The notes beneath the pieces were generated by a model that was not told the DNA's origin, made no database searches, and saw only the letters and a list, made by a program, of their open reading frames with translations. Shown here one piece after another: positions 37,124 through 48,315 of a DNA stretch of 64,000 nt (the stretch's first letter is position 1; every line of letters begins with the position of its first letter). Origin of the DNA: Streptomyces mangrovi. GTDB taxonomy: Bacteria > Actinomycetota > Actinomycetes > Streptomycetales > Streptomycetaceae. The stretch lies in NCBI RefSeq assembly GCF_900114215.1, contig NZ_FOSG01000009.1:62001-126000 (forward strand), read 5' to 3'. The position numbers and the translations under genes are program-made.

Positions 37124-38409
37124 AGCAGGTACGGGCGGCGCGCCCGTTCGAAGGCGCGCACCTCCTCCCGCCAGGCGGCCGTGATCTCCTCCACGTCCTT
37201 GCCCGCGTCGATCATCTCCCGCAGCCGGGGTGAGCCGGAGAGCTTGTCGATCCAGAACGGGCGCCCGGTGTCCCAGGAGTCCTGGCGCCAGGCGAAGTCG
37301 GGGTGGCGGCGCGCCTCCACCAGCATCGCCACCGCCGTGGGGATCGGCTCGTAGCGGAGCGGGTCGGTGACGTGGATCTGGACGCCCGCGCAGGTGGTGC
37401 CGGTGTGCTTGCCGAACGTCGGCACGAAGTAGCCCTCGCGGAACCGCACCCCCGGCAGTTTCCGCGCATTCAGCCGGTCGCCGTAGCGGTGGTCCAGGTA
37501 CGGCGCGCCGACGAACTCGAACGGTCGGGTGGTGCCGCGCCCCTCCGAGAGGTTGGTGCCCTCGAAGTAACCGGTCCCGGCGTAGACCACGGCGGTGTCC
37601 GCGGTCGGCATGTTCGGGGAGGGCGGCACCCAGGGCAGGCCGCTGCCGTGCGCGGTGGAGTACGGGTCCCAGCCGCGCACCGGCACGACCTCCAGCTCCG
37701 CCGGCTCCCCGCCCCCGCCCTCCTTCGGCAGCAGCTCGCCGTTGAAGTAGCGGGCCAGTTCGCCCACCGTCATCCCGTGCTGCTGGATGATCACCTCGGC
37801 GCCGACGCCCGAGGTGAACTCCTCGGTCATCAGCGGGCCGTCGGCCCGCCGCCCGATCGGGTTGGGACGGTCCAGCACGACGAAGCGGGCGCCGGTGGAG
37901 CGGGCGGCGACCATCGCGTTGTACATGGTCCAGATGTAGGTGTAGAAGCGGACGCCGACATCCTGGATGTCGAAGACGATCGTGTCCGCCCCGGCCCTGG
38001 TGAACAGCTCGGCCAGCTTCGCCGCGCCCGCCCCGTACGCGTCGTACACCGTCAGGCCGGTACGCGGGTCGGTGAACTCCGGCTCGGATCCGCCCGCCTG
38101 CGCGCTGCCCCGGAAACCGTGCTCGGGGCCGAACACCCCGACGATCTCCAGCTCGCTGCGCGCGGCCATGGAGTCCACGATGTGGCCGGTGTCGCGCAGT
38201 ACGCCGGTGGGATTGCTGATCACCCCGACCCTGCGGCCGCGCAGCATGGACCAGTCGCGGGCGGCCGCGACGTCGGCGCCGGGGACGACGCCCCGGCCGC
38301 CGGAGCGGCTGCCGCCCGCGGCGGTGGCGGCGGCGGTGGCGGGGGGCAGAAGCGGGGCGGCCAGCGCGGCTGCCGCGCCGCCGGCGAGGAGGGATCGGCG
38401 GGAAGGCAT
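37114..38409 (-). CDS. Secreted DUF1343 / NamZ-like protein
   Basis: A 431-residue exported protein. The N-terminus MPSRRSLLAGGAAAALAAP is a signal peptide with paired Arg, possibly Tat. Family stretches include VGVISNPTGVLRD, FGPEHGFRG, FDIQDVGVRFYTYIWTM and LDRPNPIGR. NamZ of Bacillus subtilis, in this family, is an exo-beta-N-acetylmuramidase acting on cell-wall fragments. A role in muropeptide turnover is therefore likely but inferred. Confidence 0.88.
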   Translation of the reverse strand: MPSRRSLLAGGAAAALAAPLLPPATAAATAAGGSRSGGRGVVPGADVAAARDWSMLRGRRVGVISNPTGVLRDTGHIVDSMAARSELEIVGVFGPEHGFRGSAQAGGSEPEFTDPRTGLTVYDAYGAGAAKLAELFTRAGADTIVFDIQDVGVRFYTYIWTMYNAMVAARSTGARFVVLDRPNPIGRRADGPLMTEEFTSGVGAEVIIQQHGMTVGELARYFNGELLPKEGGGGEPAELEVVPVRGWDPYSTAHGSGLPWVPPSPNMPTADTAVVYAGTGYFEGTNLSEGRGTTRPFEFVGAPYLDHRYGDRLNARKLPGVRFREGYFVPTFGKHTGTTCAGVQIHVTDPLRYEPIPTAVAMLVEARRHPDFAWRQDSWDTGRPFWIDKLSGSPRLREMIDAGKDVEEITAAWREEVRAFERARRPYLLYR

Positions 38410-38522
38410 GCGGGGAAGCTAGCCGCGGGCGTGCTGAGCGACAAGAGGCCACGCACGGTGACAGAGGTACAGAGCAATGACGGCGCCCCGACGGAGCAGC
38501 CCCGGTCGCGCCCGCCCGGTGC

Positions 38523-39203
38523 TCACCCCGCGCCGCCTCCTTCGGGGGCCGGATCCTCGACGAGGACCACCTCCAGGGTGCGCGGGCCGTGGACGCCCTC
38601 CACCCGGTCCAGCTCGATGTCGCTGGTGGCCGACGGGCCGGAGATCCAGGTCAGCGGACGGGCCGGGGCGAGCCTCTCCAGTGCCTCGGGCACCGACGCC
38701 ACCACCTGCCCGGGGGCGCGCACCACGCAGATGTGGTGGTCGGGGATCAGGGTGATGCGTCGGCGTCCCTGCCCGGGGCCGCCGTCCAGCACGATCGTGC
38801 CGGTCTCCGCGATCGCCACCGCGCACCCGGTCACCACGCTGTCCACCGAGTCCAGTTCGCGTGCGGTGGAGGCGGCGCGGTCGTGGACACGGACGGGGTC
38901 GGCGGCCTTCAGCCAGTGCGGCGGCAGACCGGGCGGCACCAGCACCGTGGCGCTGCCGCGCGTCGCCAGCAGACGGCACAGCAGCAGGGGCAGGCCGTCT
39001 TCGCCGGTGCGGTGCACCACGGCGCGGTAGTCCGCCAGGTTCTCGGCCAGTAGCCCGGTGAGCGCCCCGGCCGCCCCGGTCCCGGACGGGAGACGGGCGC
39101 GCGCGTACTCCCGGGGGACGGGGACGTCGTCCGGCGTCTCGGAGCGCGGTACGTCCCGCAGGGCGCCGCGGATCCGCCCCAGCACCGTCTCGCGGTCGCT
39201 CAT
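38523..39203 (-). CDS. lutC: LutC-like LUD-domain protein (lactate utilisation)
   Basis: A 226-residue LUD-domain protein. Supporting segments: the N-terminal VLGRIRGALRD helix, VAIAETGTIVLDGGPGQGRR and the SATSDIELDRVEGVHGPRTL core. LutABC together oxidise L-lactate to pyruvate. ATG 39203 overlaps the lutB stop as ATGA. It closes the rhamnose/lactate operon, which probably starts at the isomerase. Confidence 0.9.
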   Translation of the reverse strand: MSDRETVLGRIRGALRDVPRSETPDDVPVPREYARARLPSGTGAAGALTGLLAENLADYRAVVHRTGEDGLPLLLCRLLATRGSATVLVPPGLPPHWLKAADPVRVHDRAASTARELDSVDSVVTGCAVAIAETGTIVLDGGPGQGRRRITLIPDHHICVVRAPGQVVASVPEALERLAPARPLTWISGPSATSDIELDRVEGVHGPRTLEVVLVEDPAPEGGGAG

Positions 39204-40774
39204 CGGTCGCCTCCCCCCTCTGCCCGCCCTGCCCGCTCCGTCTGCTCTGCCTGCCCTGTTTGATCTGTTTGATCTTCCCGGCCCTTCCGCCCCCCGCTCC
39301 CGTTCCCCCGTTCGCGCAGCCACCAGTCGCGGAAGGACTCGGCGGGCACTTCGGGCAGCTCTCGGCTCGCCGTCCAGGCCCGGCCCGGTCCCGGCAGGCG
39401 GCGCGGGTGCAGCCGCCTGGTGCGGGAGGCCAGCCGCTGGCCGGCCCGCAGCGCCGCCGGATGCTCGAAGACCCAGCGGGCCGCCCGCATCGCCGCGCGC
39501 TCGGCGGCGTGGCCGCGGGCGGGGCGGATGGTGGTGCGCCGTCCGCGCACCGTCGCCTCGCCGCCCTCCACGACGCGTTCGCGCAGATGGACCAGGACCT
39601 GGGGGATGTCGATGGCCACCGGGCAGACCTCGTAGCAGGCCCCGCACAGCGAGGACGCGTACGGCAGCGAGGCGTCCAGCTCCGTGACCGTGCCGCGCAG
39701 CTGGGGGGTGAGGATCGCGCCGATCGGGCCCGGATAGGCCGAGCCGTAGGCGTGCCCGCCCGCCCGCTCGTAGACCGGGCAGACGTTCAGGCAGGCCGAG
39801 CAGCGGATGCAGCGCAGCGCCTGGCGGCCCACGGTGTCGGCCAGCGCGTCGGTGCGGCCGTTGTCCAGCAGCACCAGGTGGAAGTCGCGCGGGCCGTCGG
39901 CGCCCTCGGCATCCGCGGCCCCCGTCCACATCGAGGTGTAGGGGTTCATCCGCTCGGCGGTGGAGGATCGGGGCAGCAGTTGGAGGAAGACCTCCAGATC
40001 GCGCCAGGTGGGCACCACCTTCTCGATGCCGACCACCGAGATCAGTGTCTCGGGCAGGGTCAGGCACATCCGCCCGTTGCCCTCGGACTCCACCACCACC
40101 AGTGTGCCGGTCTCGGCCACCATGAAGTTGGCGCCCGAGATCCCTACCTTCGCGCGCAGGAACTTCTCCCGCAGGTGCAGCCGGGCGGCCTCGGCCAGCT
40201 CGGCCGGCTCCTCGCTCAGATCCTCGGGCGCGGGGCGGCCCCAACGCCCCATCTCGGAGCGAAAGATGTCACGGATCTCGCCGCGGTTGCGGTGGATGGC
40301 GGGGACGAGGATGTGCGAGGGCAGGTCGTCGCCGAGCTGGACGATCAGCTCGGCCAGGTCGGTCTCGTAGGCGCGGATCCCGGCCGCCTCCAGGGCCTGG
40401 TTCAGGCCGATCTCCTGGGTGGCCATCGACTTGACCTTGACCACCTCGCTCTCGCCGGTGGCTCGGACCAGCTGAGTGACGATCCGGTTGGCCTCGGCGG
40501 CGTCGGCGGCCCAGTGGACGGTGCCGCCCGCGGCGGTCACGGCCTCCTCCAGCCGCTCCAGGTAGTGGTCGAGGTGGCGCAGGGTGCGGTCCTTGATCGC
40601 CGCGCCGGCGGCACGCAGCCCGGCCCAGTCCGGCAGTTCGGCGACGGCCCGCGCGCGCTTGGCGCGGATGGTGCCGGTGGCGTGGCGCAGGTTGCCGCGC
40701 AGCCGCGTGTCACGGACGGCCGCGGCGGCGGCCTCGGGGAAGGCGGGCATGCCCAGGAACGTCCCACCGCTCAT
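39200..40774 (-). CDS. lutB: LutB-like iron-sulfur protein
   Basis: A 524-residue protein with an N-terminal LUD domain (KVKSMATQEIGLNQALEAAG, VAETGTLVVVESEGNGRM) and two [4Fe-4S] cysteine clusters: CIRCSACLNVCPVYE and CGACYEVCPVAIDIP. This is the electron-transfer subunit of the L-lactate oxidation complex. The C-terminal 40 residues are low-complexity (Gln, Thr, Arg repeats). ATG 40774 overlaps the lutA stop as ATGA. Confidence 0.92.
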   Translation of the reverse strand: MSGGTFLGMPAFPEAAAAAVRDTRLRGNLRHATGTIRAKRARAVAELPDWAGLRAAGAAIKDRTLRHLDHYLERLEEAVTAAGGTVHWAADAAEANRIVTQLVRATGESEVVKVKSMATQEIGLNQALEAAGIRAYETDLAELIVQLGDDLPSHILVPAIHRNRGEIRDIFRSEMGRWGRPAPEDLSEEPAELAEAARLHLREKFLRAKVGISGANFMVAETGTLVVVESEGNGRMCLTLPETLISVVGIEKVVPTWRDLEVFLQLLPRSSTAERMNPYTSMWTGAADAEGADGPRDFHLVLLDNGRTDALADTVGRQALRCIRCSACLNVCPVYERAGGHAYGSAYPGPIGAILTPQLRGTVTELDASLPYASSLCGACYEVCPVAIDIPQVLVHLRERVVEGGEATVRGRRTTIRPARGHAAERAAMRAARWVFEHPAALRAGQRLASRTRRLHPRRLPGPGRAWTASRELPEVPAESFRDWWLRERGNGSGGRKGREDQTDQTGQAEQTERAGRAEGGGDR

Positions 40775-41552
40775 CGCGCCGCCTCCCGCGTGCCGCCCGC
40801 CGTGCCGCCCGCCGTGCCGTCGGTCGCCGTGCCGCCGTCCGTCGAGGCCAGGATCTCGGCGAGGTGGACGGGCCGGACGGCCGAACCCCGCCGGGCCAGG
40901 GTGCCGCCGATGTGCATCAGACAGGAGTTGTCCACCGCGCACACCGCCTCCGCCCCCGTTCCCTCGATGCCGCGCGCCTTGTCCGCGCCCATCGCCGCCG
41001 ACACCGCCGCGTTCTTCACCGCGAACGTCCCGCCGAAACCGCAGCACTCCCGCGCGCCCGGCAGCTCCACCAGCTCCAGGCCGCGCACGTTCTCCAGCAG
41101 CCGCCGGGGCCGGTCGCCCAGCCCCAGCGTCCGCAGGCCGTGGCAGGTGGGGTGGTAGGTCACCGTGTGCGGGTAGTACGCGCCCACGTCCGTCACCCCC
41201 AGCACGTCCACCAGGAACTCGCTCAGCTCGTACGTCCTGGAAGCCGCACCGGCCACCTCGTCCGCCCTCCGGCCCCCGAAGGCCCGGGCGGCGATCCGCG
41301 GATGGTTCTCGCGCACCATCGCCGCGCACGAACCGGACGGGGTGACGATGTGGTCGTAGCCGCGGAAGACCTCGGCGAAGCGGCGCACCAGCGGCTCGGT
41401 CTCGCGCCGGTAGCCGGTGTTGAACTGGGGCTGCCCGCAGCAGCTCTGGGCGAGGGGGAAGTCCACCTCCACCCCCAGCCGCTCCAGCACGGCCAGAGTG
41501 GCCCGCCCGGTGCCCGGGTAGAGCGTGTCGGTCACACACGTCACGAACAGCG

Positions 41553-41562
<10 letters not shown>
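40771..41562 (-). CDS. lutA: LutA-like cysteine-rich (CCG-domain) protein
   Basis: A 263-residue protein with two cysteine-rich CCG-type motifs (SCCGQPQFNTGY and ECCGFGGTFAVK), as in LutA and the C-terminus of GlpC/HdrB, where they bind a cluster. The C-terminus is a Gly-Thr repeat (TDGTAGGTAGGT). The start overlaps the rhamnulokinase gene by ten bases, tying lactate oxidation to rhamnose breakdown. Confidence 0.92.
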
Positions 41563-43049
<1,487 letters not shown>

Positions 43050-43121
43050 GGTGGACCTCGCGGGACGGTGGGTTGGGCCCGCCCGGCGACCGCGGTGGCC
43101 GGGCGGGGGATCTGGGGGGCG

Positions 43122-45176
43122 TCAGCGCAGGAAGGCGGCGGCCACGCCCGCGTCGACGGGGATGTGCAGTCCGGTGGTGTGGCTCAGCTCGCCGCCGGTG
43201 AGGGCGAACACCGCGTTCGCCACGTGCTCGGGCAGCACCTCGCGCTTGAGGAGGGTGCGCCGGGCGTAGAACTCGCCGAGCTTCTCCTCCGGCACCCCGT
43301 ACACCGCGGCACGCCGCGCCCCCCAGCCGCCGGCGAAGATGCCGGAGCCGCGCACCACGCCGTCGGGGTTGACGCCGTTGACGCGGATGCCCGCCTCGCC
43401 CAGTTCGGCGGCGAGCAGCCGCACCTGGTGGGACTGGTCGGCCTTGGTGGCGCCGTAGGCGATGTTGTTGGGGCCCGCGAAGACCCCGTTCTTGGAGGCG
43501 ATGTAGACGATGTCGCCGCCCAGTCCTTGCGCGGTCATCACCCGGGCGGCCTCGCGGGAGACCAGGAAGGAGCCGCGGGCCATGATGGCGTGCTGGAGGT
43601 CCCAGTCCCTCGCGGTCGTCTCCAGCAGGGGCTTGGAGATGGAGATGCCCGCGTTGTTGACCACCAGGTCCACGCCGCCGAAGGCGAGGACGGCCGCCGC
43701 GAACGCCCGGGCGATCTGCTCCTCGTCGGTGACGTCCACCGTCACCGCCACCGCCTTGTCGGGGCCGCCCAGCTCCCCGGCGACGGCGGAGGCCCTCTCC
43801 GCGTCGAGGTCGGCGACCACCACGCACGCGCCCTCGGCGGCCAGCCGGTGCGCGATGGCCCGCCCGATGCCCGACCCGGCGCCGGTGACCAGCGCGATCC
43901 GGGTGGCCAGGGCCTTCGGCTCCGGCATCCGCCGCAGCTTGGCCTCCTCCAGCTCCCAGTACTCGATGCGGAACTTCTCGCTCTCCTCGATGGGGGAGTA
44001 GGAGGAGACGGCCTCGGCCCCGCGCATCACGTTGATCGCGTTGACGTAGAACTCGCCCGCCACCCGCGCGGTCTGCTTGTCCTTGCCGAAGGAGAACATC
44101 CCCACCCCCGGCACCAGGACGATCGCCGGGTCCGCCCCGCGCATCGCGGGGGAGCCGGCGGTCGCGTGCCGCTCGTAGTACGCCCGGTACTCCGCGCGGT
44201 ACTCGGCGTGCAGCTCCTTCAGCCGGGCGACGGCGTCCTCCAGCGGCGCGGTCGCCGGCAGGTCCAGGACCAGGGGGCGGACCTTGGTGCGCAGGAAGTG
44301 GTCCGGGCAGGAGGTGCCCAGGGCCGCCAGACGCGGATGCTCCGCGCGGGAGAGGAAGTCCAGCACGACGCCGGTGTCGGTGAAGTGCCCGACCTGCGGC
44401 CGGTCGGCCGAGGCGACGGCGCGCACGTACGGCGCCAGCGCGGCGGCGCGCGCCCGGCGCTCGTCCTCCTCCAGCGGCCCGTAGCCCTCCAGGACCGGGC
44501 CGAACGGCTCGGGCCGGCCGCGCTCGGCGAGGAACGCCTCGGCGGTGCGGATGATGTGCAGCGAGCTGGCCTCGCACTCGTTCGAGGTGTCGCCCCACGC
44601 GGTGATGCCGTGCCCGCCCAGGACGCAGCCGATCGCCTGCGGGTTGGCCTCCTTGACCGCGGCGATGTCCAGCCCGAGCTGGAAGCCCGGACGCCGCCAC
44701 GGAACCCAGACGACGGTGTCGCCGAAGCACTCGGCCGTCAGCCTCTCGCCGTCGGCGGCGCAGGCGAGCGCGATGCCGGAGTCGGGGTGGAGGTGGTCGA
44801 CGTGGGAGGCGTCCACCAGACCGTGCATCGCGGTGTCGATGGAGGGGGCCGCGCCGCCCCGGCCGTGCAGGCAGTGGTCGAACGCGGCGACCATCTCGTC
44901 CTCGCGCTCCACCCCCGGATACACGTCCTTCAGCGCGCGCAGCCGGTCCAGGCGCAGGGCCGCCAGCCCGCCGGCGGTCAGCGTGCCCAGGTCTCCGCCG
45001 GAGCCCTTGACCCACAGCAGTTCGGTCCCGCCTCCGGTCACGGGGTCGGTGCCGGTGCCCTTGGCGGAGGTGTTGCCGCCCGCGTAGTTGGTGTTGCGCG
45101 GATCGGATCCCAGCCGGTGCGAGCGCGCCAGCAGCGCCTCGATGGTCTCCCGCTCCGTCCTGCGGTCGCCGTCCAT
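43122..45176 (-). CDS. Bifunctional rhamnulose-1-phosphate aldolase / dehydrogenase
   Basis: A 684-residue fusion. Residues 1-410 are a class II aldolase of the RhaD type (NTNYAGGNTSAKG; the His pair in DHLHPDSGIAL). From about residue 425 there is a short-chain dehydrogenase with ALVTGAGSGIGRAIA and the YGATK catalytic pair. The aldolase splits rhamnulose-1-phosphate into DHAP and L-lactaldehyde, and the dehydrogenase oxidises lactaldehyde to lactate. ATG 45176; GTG 45185 in the same frame would give a GTGA overlap with the isomerase. Confidence 0.93.
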   Translation of the reverse strand: MDGDRRTERETIEALLARSHRLGSDPRNTNYAGGNTSAKGTGTDPVTGGGTELLWVKGSGGDLGTLTAGGLAALRLDRLRALKDVYPGVEREDEMVAAFDHCLHGRGGAAPSIDTAMHGLVDASHVDHLHPDSGIALACAADGERLTAECFGDTVVWVPWRRPGFQLGLDIAAVKEANPQAIGCVLGGHGITAWGDTSNECEASSLHIIRTAEAFLAERGRPEPFGPVLEGYGPLEEDERRARAAALAPYVRAVASADRPQVGHFTDTGVVLDFLSRAEHPRLAALGTSCPDHFLRTKVRPLVLDLPATAPLEDAVARLKELHAEYRAEYRAYYERHATAGSPAMRGADPAIVLVPGVGMFSFGKDKQTARVAGEFYVNAINVMRGAEAVSSYSPIEESEKFRIEYWELEEAKLRRMPEPKALATRIALVTGAGSGIGRAIAHRLAAEGACVVVADLDAERASAVAGELGGPDKAVAVTVDVTDEEQIARAFAAAVLAFGGVDLVVNNAGISISKPLLETTARDWDLQHAIMARGSFLVSREAARVMTAQGLGGDIVYIASKNGVFAGPNNIAYGATKADQSHQVRLLAAELGEAGIRVNGVNPDGVVRGSGIFAGGWGARRAAVYGVPEEKLGEFYARRTLLKREVLPEHVANAVFALTGGELSHTTGLHIPVDAGVAAAFLR

Positions 45177-45181
45177 GTCCC

Positions 45182-46342
45182 TCACGCTCCCCAGCCGGCC
45201 TGGCGGCCGCCCTTGCGGTCCTCGGTGATCCGCTCGGCCCATCCCGAGCGGTGGTAGGCCGCGACCGGGTCCGGGTCCAGGCCCATCTCCTCGCGGACCT
45301 CGGCCAGCAGCGGCCGTACGTCGGTGTTGTAGGCGTCCATCAGCACGGCGTTGGCGGCCAGCACGTCGCCGCACGCCTGGGCCGCCGACAGCGCCTCGCG
45401 GTCGACCAGCAGGGCCTTGGCGGTGGCCTCCTGGACGTTCATCACCGAGCGGATGATCGCGGGGATCTTCGCCTCGATGTTGTGGCACTGGTCGAGCATG
45501 AAGGCGGTCCGCGGCCCGTAACCGCCGCCGCGCACCACCTCGTACATGATCCGGAAGAGCTGGAAGGGGTCGGCCGAGCCGACCATCAGGTCGTCGTCGG
45601 CGTAGAAGCGGGAGTTGAAGTCGAAACCGCCCAGCTTCCCCTCGCGCAGCAGCACGGCCACGATGAACTCGATGTTGGTGCCCGGCGCGTGGTGACCGGT
45701 GTCCACCACCACCTGCGCCTTCTCGCCCAGTCTCAGGCAGTGGGCGTAGGCGGTGCCCCAGTCGGGGACGTCGGTGGTGTAGAAGGCCGGCTCGAAGAAC
45801 TTGTACTCCAGCAGCATCCGCTGCCCCCCGCCGAGGCGCTCGTACACCGCGGCGAGCGCCTCGGCCAGCCGCTCCTGGCGGGCGCGTATGTCGTCCTGGC
45901 CCGGGTAGTTGGTGCCGTCGGCGAACCACAGCTTCAGATCGCGCGAGCCGGTGGCGTCCATGATGTCGACGCACTCCAGCAGATGGTCCAGCGCCTTGCG
46001 CCGTACGGCCGCGTCGGGGTGGCAGACGCTGCCGAGCCGGTAGTCGTCGTCCTGGAAGACGTTGGAGTTGATCGCGCCGAGGGACAGGCCGCGCTCCTTC
46101 GCGTACCGCGCCAGCCCGGCGTAGTCGTCGACCCGGTCCCAGGGGATGTGCAGGGCCACGGTCGGCGCGACGCCGGTGTGCGCGTGCACCCGGGCCGCGT
46201 CGTCGAGCTTCTCCCGGGGGGTGCGCGGGACACCGGGCTGCGCGAAGACCTTGAAACGTGTTCCGGAGTTGCCGTAGGCCCACGAGGGCGTCTCGATGGC
46301 CTGTTTCCTGAGGGCCGCCTTCACGGCGGACACGGCGGTCAT
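45182..46342 (-). CDS. rhaI: L-rhamnose isomerase (RhaI type)
   Basis: A 386-residue xylose-isomerase-fold enzyme of the Pseudomonas RhaI group. Conserved segments: [67 protein letters not shown] and [15 protein letters not shown]. It interconverts L-rhamnose and L-rhamnulose. First gene of the minus operon; starts at ATG 46342, 33 bases from a LacI-type operator. Confidence 0.93.
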   Translation of the reverse strand: MTAVSAVKAALRKQAIETPSWAYGNSGTRFKVFAQPGVPRTPREKLDDAARVHAHTGVAPTVALHIPWDRVDDYAGLARYAKERGLSLGAINSNVFQDDDYRLGSVCHPDAAVRRKALDHLLECVDIMDATGSRDLKLWFADGTNYPGQDDIRARQERLAEALAAVYERLGGGQRMLLEYKFFEPAFYTTDVPDWGTAYAHCLRLGEKAQVVVDTGHHAPGTNIEFIVAVLLREGKLGGFDFNSRFYADDDLMVGSADPFQLFRIMYEVVRGGGYGPRTAFMLDQCHNIEAKIPAIIRSVMNVQEATAKALLVDREALSAAQACGDVLAANAVLMDAYNTDVRPLLAEVREEMGLDPDPVAAYHRSGWAERITEDRKGGRQAGWGA

Positions 46343-46374
46343 GCGTCAGAGCTCCCGAGGTCCGGACGGCTTCG

Positions 46375-46386
46375 TGAATCGTTTCA
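46375..46386. promoter_or_regulatory. LacI-family operator before rhaI
   Basis: TGAATCGTTTCA differs by one base from the palindrome TGAAACGTTTCA used by many LacI-family regulators. It lies in the divergent rhaI-rhaM region, 33 bases from rhaI, and is probably bound by the adjacent LacI protein. Confidence 0.65.
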
Positions 46387-46525
46387 TCGCCGGAAAGCTA
46401 TGGGGGTTCCGATGAGGGTGTCAAGGGGCGGGGGGCGGGCGAGGTCCAGAGGCGCAGAACTCCCCGGACATTCGAATTTTTCCACCCGCGGGCCGTTGAC
46501 GGAGGCCGGGGAGTGCCCCTACCGT

Positions 46526-46567
46526 CCGTGAGCACCTCCATGAAACCTTTCACGGAGGTGCTCACGG
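46526..46567. promoter_or_regulatory. 42-bp near-perfect palindrome with LacI-type core before rhaM
   Basis: Outer arms CCGTGAGCACCTCC (46526-46539) and its exact complement (46554-46567) enclose TGAAACCTTTCA (46541-46552), a LacI-type operator core. Only the A/C pair at 46540/46553 and the CC centre break symmetry. It ends 30 bases before the rhaM start, so it may act as operator DNA and as a leader hairpin in RNA. Confidence 0.75.
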
Positions 46568-46597
46568 TCGTCCACGGCTTCCCACGAGGAGGAACGC

Positions 46598-46918
46598 GTG
46601 CAGCGCGTCTGCTTTCTGCTGAAGGTCCGCGCCGACCGGCTGGCGGAGTACCGCGAGCGGCACGCCGCCGTCTGGCCGGAGATGCTCCGCGCCCTGAGCC
46701 GGAGCGGCTGGCGCAACTACTCGCTCTTCCTGCGCGAGGACGGACTCCTCGTCGGCTATCTGGAGACCGAGGACTTCGCCGCGGCCAGGGCCGCCATGGA
46801 GGCCACGGACGTCAACGCCCGCTGGCAGGCGGAGATGTCCGGCTTCTTCGAGTCCCCGGACGGCGCGCGGCCGGACGAGGCCATGCGCCCCCTCACCGAG
46901 GTCTTCCACCTCGACTGA
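46598..46918 (+). CDS. rhaM: L-rhamnose mutarotase
   Basis: A 106-residue RhaM/RhaU protein: VCFLLKVRADRLAEYRERHA at the start, WRNYSLFL in the middle and MRPLTEVFHLD at the end. It interconverts alpha and beta anomers of L-rhamnose to feed the isomerase. GTG 46598 has AGGAGGAA upstream. It is divergent from rhaI and upstream of the LacI gene. Confidence 0.94.
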   Translation: MQRVCFLLKVRADRLAEYRERHAAVWPEMLRALSRSGWRNYSLFLREDGLLVGYLETEDFAAARAAMEATDVNARWQAEMSGFFESPDGARPDEAMRPLTEVFHLD

Positions 46919-47046
46919 CGGCGGTGACGCCCGTGGTGGCGCCGCGGGTTGTGCTGAGCCCCCGGCCCCGGAGCGGGTGCGTAGCATGGGCGCGCGGCCC
47001 CGGGCCGGGCGCCGCGGACAGCAGGAAACGGGAGACGGTCGGGCTC

Positions 47047-48075
47047 GTGGCGCGCATGGTGGGGATCAAGGACGTGGCACGTCAGGCGGGGGTGTCGGTG
47101 GGCACCGTCTCCAACGTCATCAACCGGCCGGAGATGGTCGCCGAGGAGACCAGGACCCGGGTGCAGGCGGTGATAGCGCAACTCGGCTATGTGCGCAGCG
47201 AGTCGGCGCGGCACCTGCGGGCGGGCCGCAGCCGGATCATCGCCCTGCTGGTGCTGGACATGGCCAACCCCTTCTTCGCCGACGTCGCCTCCGGCGCCGA
47301 GCGGGCGGCGCGGGAGGAGGGGCTCGGGGTGATGCTGTGCAACAGCGCGCAGAGCCCCGCGGAGGAGGCCGACTACCTCTCCCTCTTCGCCGAGCAGCGG
47401 GTGCGCGGCGTCCTGGTCACCCCGGTCGACACCTCCGGCCGGAACCTGGCCGACTTCCGCCGCCACGACATCCCCTACGTCGTGGTGGACCGGGTGCTGG
47501 ACAGCGCCGACGAGGGCTGCTCGGTCTCCGTCGATGACGTCACGGGCGGATCGCTGGCCGCCCGGCACCTGCTGGCCCAGGGGCACCGGGAACTGGTCTA
47601 CGTGAGCGGCCCGATGCATCTGTCGCAGTGCCGCGACCGGCACACCGGCGCGCTGGCGGCCCTGAGCGAGGCGGGGCTGCCCCACACCGCGCTGCGGCGG
47701 ATCGAGGGCGAACGGCTGGACGTGGCGGCCGGGCGGGACGCCGGCGCCAGACTGCTGGGGATGACGCCCAGGCCGACGGCGGTGTTCTGCGCCAACGACC
47801 TGCTCGCGCTGGGGGTGCTCCAGGCGCTGTTCGCGGCCGGGGTGTCGGTGCCGGGGGAGATCGCCCTGGTCGGCTACGACGACATCGAGTTCGCCGCGGC
47901 GGCGGCCGTACCCCTGACCTCGGTGCGGCAGCCCGCCTTCCGGATGGGGCGCGCGGCCGCCGACCTGCTCATCGAGGAGACCGGGGAGGCGGCCGCCGGG
48001 CACCGGCACCAGCGGATCGTGCTCCAGCCCGAACTGGTCGTCCGGGACTCCAGCATCTCCGCGCCGCGCCACTGA
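47047..48075 (+). CDS. LacI-family repressor (rhamnose regulon)
   Basis: About 342 residues. The N-terminal helix-turn-helix IKDVARQAGVSVGTVSNVINRP is followed by the hinge and a periplasmic-binding-like sugar domain (IALLVLDMANPFFADVA; IALVGYDDIEFAAAA). Placement next to rhaM and the matched operators suggest it represses the rhamnose/lactate genes until rhamnose is present. Start GTG 47047 or ATG 47056; neither has a strong ribosome site. Confidence 0.92.
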   Translation: MARMVGIKDVARQAGVSVGTVSNVINRPEMVAEETRTRVQAVIAQLGYVRSESARHLRAGRSRIIALLVLDMANPFFADVASGAERAAREEGLGVMLCNSAQSPAEEADYLSLFAEQRVRGVLVTPVDTSGRNLADFRRHDIPYVVVDRVLDSADEGCSVSVDDVTGGSLAARHLLAQGHRELVYVSGPMHLSQCRDRHTGALAALSEAGLPHTALRRIEGERLDVAAGRDAGARLLGMTPRPTAVFCANDLLALGVLQALFAAGVSVPGEIALVGYDDIEFAAAAAVPLTSVRQPAFRMGRAAADLLIEETGEAAAGHRHQRIVLQPELVVRDSSISAPRH

Positions 48076-48213
48076 ACCGCGGCCCCACCGGCCCCACCGG
48101 ATCCGTCTCCGGTCGTCGCCCCCGGTCGGGTCGGACGAGCCGGCCGACGAAGTGGACGAGGCCGGCGAGCAGACCGGTGACGAGGTCCGTCGGGAACTTT
48201 CCCCTTGTGCATG

Positions 48214-48239
48214 CCGGGACGGATGCCTCCGTCTCCCGG
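48214..48239 (+). terminator. Hairpin after the LacI gene
   Basis: CCGGGA-CGGA(4-base loop)TCCG-TCTCCCGG forms a stem with a two-base bulge 140 bases after the LacI stop and before the convergent flavin monooxygenase. The remainder of the 240-base gap shows no supported gene. Confidence 0.35.
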
Positions 48240-48315
48240 TGGGGCTCCGGGGTGGGGGGGTGGTGACGCTCCACGGCGCGCCAATCGCACAACGTGAGCG
48301 CCGCGTGTCCCGCGG

